This document shows positions 49,647-57,704 of a stretch of 64,000 nucleotides of DNA, one piece after another. The DNA is from Gordoniibacillus chartarius. GTDB taxonomy: Bacteria > Bacillota > Bacilli > Paenibacillales > NBRC-103111. The DNA lies in NCBI RefSeq assembly GCF_042432825.1, contig NZ_JBHLWN010000025.1, positions 78,909 through 142,908 on the forward strand. The letters are read 5' to 3'. Position 1 is the stretch's first letter. The number at the start of each line of letters is the position of its first letter. Made by a program: the position numbers and the translations under genes. A model generated the notes under the pieces. The model saw only the letters and a program-made list of their open reading frames with translations, was not told where the DNA came from and did no database searches.

Positions 49647-51578
49647 TTAAACGCCTGCCGTTACCTTAACATCGTCCATAATGAGCTTTGCTACATGGCG
49701 GGCGCTCGAGAAGGCGCGTTCCGCCAGCTCGCCCTTGCCGGTGCAGCCGTCGCCGCAGAAATAGAACGGAACGTTCTCCACGCGATTCGGCAGCAGCTCG
49801 TTCGATGCGATATTTTTGACGCTGGCCACCATCGCCTTCTTCGATACCCGCTTGACGGCGACAGCTTCCCGCCAGCCCGGGTAGTGCGTATCGAACAGGC
49901 GCTCCATCTGCTCCGTCTTGCGGTCAAGATACGCCCGCCGCGCATCCTCGCTATCGAAATCGTCGCTCAAATACGCGATTCCCTGCAGAAGCTGGCCGCC
50001 TTCCGGCACGAGCGTATGGTCCGTCGCCGACACATCGGTGATGAACATTTTGTTATCCATATCGGAGATATAACTAAACGGACGCGCCACAACGCGCTCC
50101 AAGCCGATATCGTAGACCATGACCTCGGTCGCCGTATTGTTCTCGTATGGCGCCACGAACGGCTCCCAAGCGGTCCCCTTCAGCAGCTTGACGACCTGCT
50201 GTACCGGCATCGCGAATATGACCCGGTCGAACGCGGCCTCGCGCGATTTCGTCTGCAAAATAAACTTGCGGTCGGCATACCGGATGCTTTCCACGCCTTC
50301 CTGCAGCGCGATTTCCCACCGGCCGGAGCCGGTCAGCTTCTGCTTCAGCTGGTTCGTAATTACCGCCCACGAACCCAGCACGTAGTTGACCGGCTTCGAG
50401 GACAGGAACAGGTTGTGATAGTACTCGGAGATGACGCTGCCGGACACCTTGCGCGCTTCCTCCGGCGTAATGAAGAAGTTCGAGCAGACGAGATGCTCCC
50501 ACAGCTCCTTAACGTCTTCATCGGCGTCCGATTCGGCCAGGTAATCGCCGAGCGTCGCGTAATTTTTCAGCTGGTGGATGTTGGCGATAATCGCCGTAAT
50601 TTCACCGACGAAACGCACCTTCTGCATCGCATTCAGCAAATCCGTCTTCACCAGGTTGACAAAATCTAACGGAGCTTGCGTCAGCATCCCGTGCTTGGCG
50701 TACATGACGCGGCGCTTATCGACCTGCTTGGAAGAGAACGACAAGCCGAGCTCGCGCTCCAGGTTCGAGATGGTATGACGGTCAATGCCGTATATCGCGT
50801 GAGCGCCATAATTGAGCGTAAATCCGGCCTTCTCGTACGTAAACGCCCGGCCGCCCAGCTGCGGCGAGCGCTCGAACAGGATGCCCTCGATGCCCGGGCG
50901 TTCCGACAAATAAGCGGCTGCGGTGAGCCCCGCCAAGCCGCCTCCGATAATCGCTACTTTCATTTGAGGTTCCTCCTTCACAATCGTTCCGGCCGACCAG
51001 CCCTCTGCAGACTGCTCGGCGCGGAGTCCGGCCCAAGCCCATTTCATATTATGTTCAAGTAAAGCCAACAGTCCGTGCGGTGCCTGCTCCTCCTGCGTAG
51101 ACCAGGTCAGCAGGGTGCCGTAATACGTCGTCACGAGCAGCTGCACCTTATGAGCGTTAGGAAGCCAGTGCAGCAGTCCTTCCGCCAGCGCCGTTTGCTC
51201 CTGACGGCGTGCAGGGGAGCCAGCCGGCTGCGGTTGCAGGGTTAAAAGCATGATGCTGCGTACGAGCTTCGGATAACGGCCGATATTCGACGCCAAGTCG
51301 ATAAATAGCCGGTTGATATGCGATTCCAGGGAAGTAACCTTCGAAGGCGGCTGTTTCACCCACTCTTCAATAAGGCGGATTTGCCTGCCGCTGATTTCGT
51401 CGAGAATGTCTTCTTTGCTGCGAAAATAGTGGTAAAACGTCCCTTTCGAAATGTTCGCCCGGGCGATAATATCGTCTACGGACACGTGCTCGAAGCCGTG
51501 CTCGACAAACAGCAGCAGCGCGGTTTCCATAACGGTCTCGCGCTTCTTCCGGGTCGTCGCTCTCATGAACGGTCCCAT
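49647..51578 (-). CDS. TetR regulator fused in frame to a phytoene-desaturase-like FAD oxidoreductase
   Basis: One open frame of 643 codons. Residues 1 to about 205 form a TetR-family regulator: HTH VSVDDIIARANISKGTFYHY then FRSKEDILDEI, and a helical C-domain. From residue 206 an FAD/NAD(P)-binding oxidoreductase begins with MKVAIIGGGLAGLTAAAYLS and continues with LGGRAFTYEKAGF, MPVQQVVKLLKG and the C-terminal FCGDGCTGKGELAERAFSS, like amine oxidase/phytoene desaturase relatives. No stop separates the two. Directly before the second Met lies a good ribosome-binding site (AAGGAGG), so the oxidoreductase may also be made alone from ATG 50963. The first start, ATG 51578, follows AGGAGGTGG. Confidence 0.85.
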   Translation of the reverse strand: MGPFMRATTRKKRETVMETALLLFVEHGFEHVSVDDIIARANISKGTFYHYFRSKEDILDEISGRQIRLIEEWVKQPPSKVTSLESHINRLFIDLASNIGRYPKLVRSIMLLTLQPQPAGSPARRQEQTALAEGLLHWLPNAHKVQLLVTTYYGTLLTWSTQEEQAPHGLLALLEHNMKWAWAGLRAEQSAEGWSAGTIVKEEPQMKVAIIGGGLAGLTAAAYLSERPGIEGILFERSPQLGGRAFTYEKAGFTLNYGAHAIYGIDRHTISNLERELGLSFSSKQVDKRRVMYAKHGMLTQAPLDFVNLVKTDLLNAMQKVRFVGEITAIIANIHQLKNYATLGDYLAESDADEDVKELWEHLVCSNFFITPEEARKVSGSVISEYYHNLFLSSKPVNYVLGSWAVITNQLKQKLTGSGRWEIALQEGVESIRYADRKFILQTKSREAAFDRVIFAMPVQQVVKLLKGTAWEPFVAPYENNTATEVMVYDIGLERVVARPFSYISDMDNKMFITDVSATDHTLVPEGGQLLQGIAYLSDDFDSEDARRAYLDRKTEQMERLFDTHYPGWREAVAVKRVSKKAMVASVKNIASNELLPNRVENVPFYFCGDGCTGKGELAERAFSSARHVAKLIMDDVKVTAGV

Positions 51579-51648
51579 AAGCCACCTCCTGCGGCACACA
51601 TATTCCTCTATAACAACAGTATATGACGAATTCGACTCGGAGTCTACA

Positions 51649-51675
51649 AGTTATTAGACTAGTGGTCTAATAACT
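51649..51675. promoter_or_regulatory. Perfect 27-bp palindrome, likely operator of the TetR fusion
   Basis: AGTTATTAGAC, TAGTG, GTCTAATAACT: perfect 11-bp arms with a 5-base centre, 70 bp upstream of the TetR-oxidoreductase start and about 135 bp before the divergent small gene. It is the longest perfect dyad in a non-coding region here and fits a TetR operator. Confidence 0.75.
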
Positions 51676-51810
51676 ATTCGGTAGTCGATCCGCCGTACGT
51701 TACTGCGCTTCTTAGCCCGCAACGGCGCGTACCCGGTGTTCCAAGCCCAATTTTCCTGATGTTGTAGCCGAAAGCCCAGTTCCGAATATCGTATGCGTAG
51801 GAGGTGTCTT

Positions 51811-52122
51811 ATGGATATGGATCATCAGCAAGGCATTGCGCTGTGCATGCAGCACATGCATCGGTACGTAGGCATTCAGACGGCTGACGGCGCTTATCAC
51901 GACGGCATTATTGAGAAGGTTGACGAGACGCATGTATACTTAGCGGTCCCGATCGGCTGCGAAAGCGACAGCCGGGCGTTCTTCCCGGGACCTTTCGGCG
52001 GGTACCCGGCATTCGGATACGGTTTTCCTTATGGATACGGATTTTGGCCGCGGCGCCGGTTTTACCGGACCGTTCTTCCGCTCGCCGCGCTGCTTAGCTT
52101 GTCGCTGCTGCCGTATTATTAA
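51811..52122 (+). CDS. Small protein with possible Lsm-like N-terminus and aromatic/Gly-rich C-terminus
   Basis: The 103-residue product has an N-terminal beta-rich segment (YVGIQTADGAYHDGIIEKVD, then THVYLAVPIG) with the look of a small Lsm/SH3-like barrel, as in some Bacillales coat-associated proteins. A Phe/Tyr/Gly/Pro-rich stretch follows (GGYPAFGYGFPYGYGFWPRR) and then a hydrophobic end (TVLPLAALLSLSLLPYY). I cannot name a family. Strong TAGGAGGTG site before the ATG. It is divergent from the TetR fusion across the 27-bp palindrome. Confidence 0.7.
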   Translation: MDMDHQQGIALCMQHMHRYVGIQTADGAYHDGIIEKVDETHVYLAVPIGCESDSRAFFPGPFGGYPAFGYGFPYGYGFWPRRRFYRTVLPLAALLSLSLLPYY

Positions 52123-52136
52123 TGCAGCAGTAGAAA

Positions 52137-52176
52137 AAAAGGTAACCCTGCGTGTCCTCGCGCCGGGTTACCTTTT
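52137..52176. terminator. Bidirectional terminator
   Basis: AAAAGGTAACCC pairs perfectly with GGGTTACCTTTT over a 16-base GC-rich loop; A-run before, T-run after. It serves the small gene (plus) and the solute-binding gene (minus). Confidence 0.9.
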
Positions 52177-52181
52177 GGCCT

Positions 52182-53672
52182 TTATTGGGGGGCATCCAGA
52201 ACGGCCTGAATCCGTGTCTGCATGCTTCGCTGCGCTTCTTCGACGCTCTGTTTGCCTGCCGCGGCGGCATCCGTCTCCTCATCGACGATCGAGCTGATCG
52301 ATTTGCTAATTTGTATGTCCATCGTCGGATCATAGCTGTACACGGTGCGGCGCCAATCAGGCTCCTGCTGTGCATAGAACGGTTTCAAACGGTCTCCGTA
52401 GATCGTTAACAGCGTCGATTCATGCACCGGAATGGGCAGCATGTTGGAAGTTACGCCGTTCTGATAAGCCCGGGGATCGGTGTCGTCCTGGCTGATATAC
52501 CGCAGCACTTCCATGGCCTGACGCAGATTGGGGCTGTTCGGGTTCACCGACAGGATCGAGCCGGGAATGAGCTGCGTATTGATATCCGGATTGGACGGAT
52601 CGACGGGGGCGGTCACGATGCCGTAATCGATTCCGCTTCCCTTCAGCCTGCTGATCGCGCCTATTGTATCCAGCGCCATTGCCGCCCGGCCTTGCGCAAA
52701 CAAGTCCATCGCCTGCTGATCGGCCTGTTCGATCCGGTTATTTTGGATCGTATAACTTTTAGCCGGGTGAACTCGCCCTTCCCGGTATGCATCCAGCGCG
52801 AGGTGGAGCGCTTCGTTCCACGCCGTGCTGTCCATGGCCGCTTTCTTGCGGCTGTCGTCAACGTAGGAAAGCCCGTGCGTGTGGGCGATCATTCCGACGA
52901 GATAAGAAGCCGGAAACATCGGTATGTACATTTCGTGAAAGCCGAATATTTTCTTGCCCGGGTTGCCCTCCGCAGGAAACCGTTTCGCCAGCTCCATGAC
53001 CTGCTTCCAGGTCATCCGATCGGTCGGATAGGGGACCTTATACTGATCGAACAGCTTCTTGTTGTAAAAGATCGCCCGGCCGTCGAATTCGGTAGCGATG
53101 CCGTACGATTTGCCGTCCGGCATCCGGAGTGCGTTGACGACGGCGGCAATCTTATCCGGCTGCTCCAAGCCGTCGAGCGGCAGCAGCTTACCATGCTCGG
53201 CAAGCAGCCTGTATTGAATGGCGGAGCTGGAGATAATCAAATCCGGCTTTTGTTCTTCGGTCATTTGCTCGAAAGCGTCGAAGCTATAATTCCCTTTCTC
53301 ATAGGTCGAAATATCGCTAAATTCGATTTTCAAGGACGGAAACCGCTTCTTCAGCTGATCTCCAAACATATCCCGATACAGCCGCTCATCGCCTATGGAC
53401 AGCTTCAAAGTAACATTCATATCCACGCTCTCCGCAGCCGGTTGTGGCTGCAGGATGCCGAACAGTTTCCCTGCGGATGTCCAATCCGCATAACTTCCGG
53501 CCCAGATCGCAGCGCCCAGGGCGGCGGCAGCCGCGTACCAGCGCGAGGGGGCGGGGTGTGAACGGGAACCGGCTTTAATGTGCTGCATCACGCTGCGCGC
53601 GGCGGCCTCCGCTCTACGGGAGGCATAGGGGACGTCGGTTTTCAACGCTTTCTCCCAAGGTTCCGGCTTCAT
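52182..53672 (-). CDS. Membrane-anchored extracellular solute-binding protein, probable ECF anti-sigma/sensor
   Basis: The 496-residue protein starts with about 45 cytoplasmic residues (MKPEPWEKALKTDVPYASRR and on), has one transmembrane helix (WYAAAAALGAAIWAGSYA), and then a full family-1 ABC solute-binding domain (LKLSIGDERLYRDMFGDQLK, KPDLIISSSAIQYRL, TEFDGRAIFYNKKLFDQY, FAQGRAAMALDTIGAI). There is no lipoprotein cysteine and no adjacent ABC permease. Its ATG overlaps the stop of an ECF sigma gene (ATGA), the place where an anti-sigma factor normally lies. I infer that ligand binding outside controls the sigma factor. The zinc motif of classical anti-sigma domains is absent. Confidence 0.82.
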   Translation of the reverse strand: MKPEPWEKALKTDVPYASRRAEAAARSVMQHIKAGSRSHPAPSRWYAAAAALGAAIWAGSYADWTSAGKLFGILQPQPAAESVDMNVTLKLSIGDERLYRDMFGDQLKKRFPSLKIEFSDISTYEKGNYSFDAFEQMTEEQKPDLIISSSAIQYRLLAEHGKLLPLDGLEQPDKIAAVVNALRMPDGKSYGIATEFDGRAIFYNKKLFDQYKVPYPTDRMTWKQVMELAKRFPAEGNPGKKIFGFHEMYIPMFPASYLVGMIAHTHGLSYVDDSRKKAAMDSTAWNEALHLALDAYREGRVHPAKSYTIQNNRIEQADQQAMDLFAQGRAAMALDTIGAISRLKGSGIDYGIVTAPVDPSNPDINTQLIPGSILSVNPNSPNLRQAMEVLRYISQDDTDPRAYQNGVTSNMLPIPVHESTLLTIYGDRLKPFYAQQEPDWRRTVYSYDPTMDIQISKSISSIVDEETDAAAAGKQSVEEAQRSMQTRIQAVLDAPQ

Positions 53673-54208
53673 GGCTGATCCTCCTTCATGCGGTCGTTGA
53701 TTTTGCTCCGAGCCCGGTGCATGCGCGATTTTACGGTCCCCGGAGGAATATGGAGCAGCTGCGCGATCTCCTCGATGTCCATGTCGTAATGAGCGTAGAG
53801 CAGCAGCACCTCTCTCAGCTTGGCCGGCAGGGCGAACACGGATGTCCATACTTCCTGGCGCTCGAAGGCGGATATCGCTTCCTGCTCTGCGGACGACACC
53901 GGCTTCTCCGGCTGCTTGAATCCGGTCGCGATCACGTTGCGGATCCAGTACGATTTGCGGTAGTCCAGGAACGCGCGGCGTGTAATCGCGAACAGCCACG
54001 TCTTGACCGAGGCGTCGCCGCGGAACGAGCCGAGCTGCCGGTACGCCTTGAGGAACGTGTCCTGCATCAGATCATCGGCCGCATCGGCGCGCAGCGTAAG
54101 GAAGTAGGCATACTTCCAGACGTCCTTGCCGTACTCCTGCATCAGATCCGTCAGCGCGCGCTCCTTGTCGAGCCCTTCGGCCGCGAATTGCAAATAGTGA
54201 AATGTCAA
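53669..54208 (-). CDS. ECF-type RNA polymerase sigma factor
   Basis: The 179-residue protein has region 2 (DVWKYAYFLTLRADAADDLM, QDTFLKAYRQLGSFRGDASV, KTWLFAITRRAFLDYRKSYW) and region 4 (LPAKLREVLLLYAHYDMDIE then EIAQLLHIPPGTVKSRMHRA). It has a GAGGTGA ribosome-binding site. It is translationally coupled to a transmembrane solute-binding protein and preceded by a good ECF-type promoter, so it probably activates itself. Confidence 0.94.
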   Translation of the reverse strand: MTFHYLQFAAEGLDKERALTDLMQEYGKDVWKYAYFLTLRADAADDLMQDTFLKAYRQLGSFRGDASVKTWLFAITRRAFLDYRKSYWIRNVIATGFKQPEKPVSSAEQEAISAFERQEVWTSVFALPAKLREVLLLYAHYDMDIEEIAQLLHIPPGTVKSRMHRARSKINDRMKEDQP

Positions 54209-54233
54209 TAGGATTCACCTCTCTGCACTATTG

Positions 54234-54258
54234 GACGACGGATCGGCGCAAAGGTTCC
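54234..54258 (-). promoter_or_regulatory. Candidate ECF autoregulatory promoter
   Basis: Read on the minus strand, GGGAACC is followed after about 15 bases by CGTCCA, 26 bp before the sigma start. GGAAC...CGTC is the classic ECF promoter form. Confidence 0.6.
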
Positions 54259-54275
54259 CTACAGCCGGCAGTTTG

Positions 54276-54305
54276 TTGTACAAGCGGTCCCATATTCGCT
54301 ATGAT
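54276..54305 (+). promoter_or_regulatory. Sigma-A promoter of the HIT gene
   Basis: TTGTAC, 18 bases, TATGAT, about 34 bp before the HIT start codon. Confidence 0.6.
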
Positions 54306-54338
54306 AGAGGTAAAGAGTGCCAAGAGGAGGTAACGCTG

Positions 54339-54686
54339 ATGGACTGCATCTTCTGCAAAATCGTAAACGGCTCAATCCCGTCCCGCAAAATTCTTGAAAC
54401 CGACAACGTGCTCGTCTTTCACGACATTCAGCCGGCGGCCCCCGTACACGCCCTGATCATCCCGAAGAAGCACATCCCGACGATGAACGACGCGACAGGC
54501 GACGACTTCGCTTTGCTCGGGGAAGTGCTCTCGGCGGCGCAGACGGCCGCGAAGGAGCTCGGCGTGGCGGAAAGCGGCTACCGGCTCATCAACAACTGCA
54601 ATTCGGACGGCGGACAAGTCGTGTACCACATCCATTTTCACCTGCTCGGCGGGGAGAAACTGGGCGGCTTGAATGCGAAATTTTAG
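54339..54686 (+). CDS. HIT-family nucleotide hydrolase (HinT-like)
   Basis: The 115-residue protein has the HIT motif HIHFHLLGG (His-x-His-x-His) near the end and the N-terminal CIFCKIVNGSIPSRKI with Cys-x-x-Cys. Such proteins hydrolyse adenosine phosphoramidates or aminoacyl-AMP. ATG 54339 follows AAGAGGAGG; upstream in-frame codons have no support. Synteny with rpsU and yqeY downstream is common in Bacillales. Confidence 0.93.
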   Translation: MDCIFCKIVNGSIPSRKILETDNVLVFHDIQPAAPVHALIIPKKHIPTMNDATGDDFALLGEVLSAAQTAAKELGVAESGYRLINNCNSDGGQVVYHIHFHLLGGEKLGGLNAKF

Positions 54687-54725
54687 CGCAAAATTCGGCG
54701 GTTTGTTGGTAAAGTAGGGCAAAAG

Positions 54726-54755
54726 TTGACACCTCCTTTCCTTATGACCTATAAT
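54726..54755 (+). promoter_or_regulatory. Consensus sigma-A promoter of rpsU-yqeY
   Basis: Perfect TTGACA and perfect TATAAT with an 18-base spacer, 60 bp before rpsU. It is the strongest vegetative promoter in the window, fitting a ribosomal protein gene. Confidence 0.9.
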
Positions 54756-54815
54756 GAGGTTTGATTAATCGCTTTGCTGTGTCTTGGACGGTCTGTTCGG
54801 AGGGAGGGAAAACTG

Positions 54816-54989
54816 GTGTCAGAAACTCGAGTTCGCAAAAATGAAACTATAGATGCTGCACTTCGTCGCTTTAAGCGCTCCATCGCAAAGGATGGCGTTC
54901 TTGCCGAAGTGAAGAAACGCAAGCATTATGAGAAGCCTAGCGTAAAGCGCAAGAAGAAATCCGAGGCTGCTCGCAAGAGAAAGTTCTAG
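54816..54989 (+). CDS. rpsU: 30S ribosomal protein S21
   Basis: The 57-residue basic protein matches S21: VRKNETIDAALRRFKRSI, then VLAEVKKRKHYEKPSVKRKK and the Arg/Lys-rich end. The start is GTG after GGAGGGAGG; the upstream in-frame extension is not S21. It is followed by yqeY in one transcript. Confidence 0.97.
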   Translation: MSETRVRKNETIDAALRRFKRSIAKDGVLAEVKKRKHYEKPSVKRKKKSEAARKRKF

Positions 54990-55003
54990 GAGGCCCTCAA
55001 TCA

Positions 55004-55447
55004 ATGAGCTTGAGCGAGCGTTTGAATGAAGATATGAAGAATGCGATGAAGTCGCAAGACAAGTTTAAGCTTTCGGTTATTCGTATGGTTCGGTCCGCGA
55101 TTAAGAATATCGAGATCGATACGAAGAAAACGTTAAGCGACGACGAAGTTCTTGACGTGCTTAATCGCGAAATCAAACAGCGCAAAGATTCCCTCCAGGA
55201 ATTTGAGAAAGCCGGCCGAGACGATTTGGCAGAGACCGTGCAAGCTGAAATCGCCGTTCTCATTGAGTACATGCCGCAGCAGCTTTCCGAGGAAGAGGTC
55301 AAAGCGATTGTACAGCAGACTATCCAAGAAGTCGGAGCTTCTTCCAAAGCGGACATGGGTAAAGTGATGGGCGCCCTGATGCCTAAAGTTAAGGGGCGAG
55401 CGGATGGCAAACTTGTCAACCAGCTCGTGCAGCAGCTGCTTCCGTAA
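55004..55447 (+). CDS. yqeY: GatB/YqeY domain protein
   Basis: The 147-residue protein is a stand-alone YqeY domain (LSERLNEDMKNAMKSQDKFK, LSVIRMVRSAIKNIEI, EYMPQQLSEEEVKAIV, MGKVMGALMPKVKGRADGKL), related to the tail of the amidotransferase subunit GatB. It may bind tRNA; function is not settled. It has an AGGAGG site. It is co-transcribed with rpsU and followed by a terminator. Confidence 0.95.
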   Translation: MSLSERLNEDMKNAMKSQDKFKLSVIRMVRSAIKNIEIDTKKTLSDDEVLDVLNREIKQRKDSLQEFEKAGRDDLAETVQAEIAVLIEYMPQQLSEEEVKAIVQQTIQEVGASSKADMGKVMGALMPKVKGRADGKLVNQLVQQLLP

Positions 55448-55474
55448 CTGACAATTTCGATTGTGCACATAGAG

Positions 55475-55508
55475 AAGGACCGTTCCCTATCGGGGCGGTC
55501 CTTTTTTA
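55475..55508 (+). terminator. Terminator of rpsU-yqeY
   Basis: AAGGACCG pairs with CGGTCCTT, followed by TTTTA. Confidence 0.9.
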
Positions 55509-55579
55509 CCATTTCAGAACGTATAAATTTCCGCATTAACGCGGTCGCTCATCTTCGAAACGACAGGAGTTTCGTTCAA

Positions 55580-56035
55580 TCAACCTTGTCGAAAGCGCTT
55601 TCGACACAGTTCGAGCCCAATCGCCACCATCACAGCCCCCCATACCAGGAACGCAACGTCGTACCACAGCTCATGGGGATCTCCCTGTTTGACGTGATGA
55701 ATCTGCAGCCAATGATGATTCACAAGACCTTCGACGATGTTGAAGGCTCCGCCCCCAAGCAGGACAAGCCCGATCAGCTGCCGGACCGGCAGCCTGGCGA
55801 AACCGTCGCGGCCGCCGTGCCATAACAATATCGCTCCCCAAGCCAGCAGGATTGTCGTCGCCAAGTGAAACCAGCCGTCGCTTTCGATCTGTCCGTGCCG
55901 GTCGGTGTGCATGACGACGCTGTGCCACTGCAGGAGCTGGTGAAAAACGATGCCGTCAACGGCACCGAGCAGACCGAGACCGAGTACGAAAGCGCCGATC
56001 GCCTGCTGACTGTTGCTTCGAAACATGACTTCCAT
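55580..56035 (-). CDS. DUF2243 membrane protein
   Basis: The 151-residue protein has four hydrophobic helices and the conserved histidines of DUF2243 (GAVDGIVFHQLLQWHSVVMH, FHLATTILLAWGAILLWHGG, FNIVEGLVNHHWLQIHHVKQ). Clustered His in the membrane suggest metal or heme contact, but no function is known to me. Good GAAGGAGG site. It is convergent on yqeY and divergent from the yqfC operon. Confidence 0.88.
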   Translation of the reverse strand: MEVMFRSNSQQAIGAFVLGLGLLGAVDGIVFHQLLQWHSVVMHTDRHGQIESDGWFHLATTILLAWGAILLWHGGRDGFARLPVRQLIGLVLLGGGAFNIVEGLVNHHWLQIHHVKQGDPHELWYDVAFLVWGAVMVAIGLELCRKRFRQG

Positions 56036-56217
56036 CTGAATAAAACCCTCCTTCGTTATTTTCTTCGCCTATAACTCCTTGTATTTCCGTAATCCCGTTT
56101 CATAAACGTGCGGACTTCGGCATAGAGTGGGATAAAGCCCTGCGCTCCGCTGCGGGTTTCCTTTTGTCCGAAAGCAATATCCGACATCCACTCAAGCGGA
56201 GGAGGTTCGCCATACCG

Positions 56218-56496
56218 ATGCGTCTGCTGCCTCGCAAACTGAATCAATGGGCTGCCAATTTGCTAGACCTGCCCCAGGACGTCGTTCATGATTTGCCGAG
56301 AATTACGATGATCGGCAACATGCAGCTCTATATCGAGAATCACCGCGGCGTGCTCCACTTCTCCAGTGACCGGCTGCAGCTGGCGCTTTCTCACGGCAAG
56401 CTGGACATTCACGGAAAACAGCTCGTGATCCGGGCGATTTTGACCGAGGAAGTGTTTATCGAAGGAACGATCGACGACATCCAATATACGAAGTAA
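56218..56496 (+). CDS. yqfC: Sporulation protein YqfC
   Basis: The 92-residue protein matches YqfC, a mother-cell (sigma-E regulon) protein of unknown role in Bacillus: LPRKLNQWAANLLDLPQDVV, then HDLPRITMIGNMQLYIENHR and EVFIEGTIDDIQY. The GGAGGAGG site is 12 bases from ATG 56218, a long spacing, but this start gives the usual length. Only 11 bp lie before yqfD. Confidence 0.9.
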   Translation: MRLLPRKLNQWAANLLDLPQDVVHDLPRITMIGNMQLYIENHRGVLHFSSDRLQLALSHGKLDIHGKQLVIRAILTEEVFIEGTIDDIQYTK

Positions 56497-56507
56497 AGGT
56501 GATGCGC

Positions 56508-57689
56508 ATGCAATCCAAGCTGTTATTTTTCGTCCGCGGCTATGTACGTATGGATATTCGTGGGAACGGAGTCGTCGAGCTGCTCAACCGCGCTGCCGTC
56601 CAGCGCATCGCGGTTTGGGAAGTAAAGCGGATCGACAAGCATGCCGTTTCGTTGTACATGCCTCTTCATGAAGCGCTTCGGCTGCGTCCGCTGCTGCGTG
56701 AGACGGGCTGTCGGATGCGGGTGAGGGAACGTTTCGGATTTCCGTTCATGACAGGCATGCTGTGGCGGCGGAAATTTTTTGCCGTTGGTCTGGCCGGCTT
56801 TATCGCCGGAATTATTTTGTTATCTTCGCTCGTATGGCGCGTCGGCGTCGAAGGAAATCAAACGATCGCAACGGACCAAATAATCAAGGCGGCCCGTGAA
56901 ATTGGCATTAAGCCGTGGCAGTGGAAGTCGAAGCTTGGCGAGCCGGACGAGCTGTCCCGGCAGCTGCATCTGAGACTGCCGGGGACGGCGTGGGTAGGCG
57001 TCGAGGTGAAGGGCACCCATGTGCTGATCAAGGTGGTGGAGGCTCAGCTTCCCGATCAACGCGAGCTGGTCGGACCCCGCCATCTCGTTTCGGCCAAGAA
57101 TGCCATGATTACGCAAATTTTCGCCGAGAAAGGGCTGCCCGTCGTGCAGCCGAACCGTTATGTGCGCAAAGGAGACATCCTGATTACGGGCATTCTAGGC
57201 GACGAGGAAAATCAGCAAACCGTTGCGGCTACCGGTGTCGTCAGGGGACTCGTTTGGTACACATCCTCGATCGAAGTGCCGATGGTGCAGCGTTCCAAGG
57301 TATATACCGGAGAAAGCAAGGACCGCCACTTTTTCGTAGTCGGCAACCGCGGTATACAGCTGACGGGCTACGGGAAGGTCCCTTTCGCGCAGAGCGAAAC
57401 GGTCGCCGATCGCACGCAATGGCAGCTCGGACCGATCCCGCTGCCGTTCGGCTGGCTGCGGGAGAGGGTGTATGCGGTCGATACCGCCGAGAGGACCATC
57501 GATGCGGCCGAAGCTCACAACATCGCCTTGGAGCGAGGAAGGTCGCAGACAATCGCCGCTGCAGGGCCCGATGCGATGATCCGCTCGGAAAAAATTTTGC
57601 ATGAGAAAACGGAGAATGGTAAAGTTTATATGGAAGTTCATTTCGAAGTTGAAGAAAATATCGCCATCGAACAATCGATCGTACCGTAA
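56508..57689 (+). CDS. yqfD: Sporulation protein YqfD
   Basis: The 393-residue protein begins KLLFFVRGYVRMDIRGNGV, has a hydrophobic helix around residues 85-105 (FFAVGLAGFIAGIILLSSLV) and a large C-terminal region with VWRVGVEGNQTI and GHLVSAKNAMITQI-like segments typical of the YqfD/SpoIV family. In Bacillus it is made in the mother cell and needed for normal spores. Of three clustered starts (56499, 56502, 56508), the last fits the AAAGGTGA site best. Confidence 0.93.
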   Translation: MQSKLLFFVRGYVRMDIRGNGVVELLNRAAVQRIAVWEVKRIDKHAVSLYMPLHEALRLRPLLRETGCRMRVRERFGFPFMTGMLWRRKFFAVGLAGFIAGIILLSSLVWRVGVEGNQTIATDQIIKAAREIGIKPWQWKSKLGEPDELSRQLHLRLPGTAWVGVEVKGTHVLIKVVEAQLPDQRELVGPRHLVSAKNAMITQIFAEKGLPVVQPNRYVRKGDILITGILGDEENQQTVAATGVVRGLVWYTSSIEVPMVQRSKVYTGESKDRHFFVVGNRGIQLTGYGKVPFAQSETVADRTQWQLGPIPLPFGWLRERVYAVDTAERTIDAAEAHNIALERGRSQTIAAAGPDAMIRSEKILHEKTENGKVYMEVHFEVEENIAIEQSIVP

Positions 57690-57704
57690 GGAGATGGAGG
57701 CCTT

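Noticed and set aside
49584..50669. 361-codon plus frame opposite the FAD oxidoreductase
   Set aside because: Antisense shadow without motifs; it also runs through the bidirectional terminator.
52182..53999. Longer start for the solute-binding protein, extending into the sigma factor gene
   Set aside because: The extra residues are an out-of-frame reading of the sigma gene; the ATGA overlap and AGGAGG site support the start at 53672.
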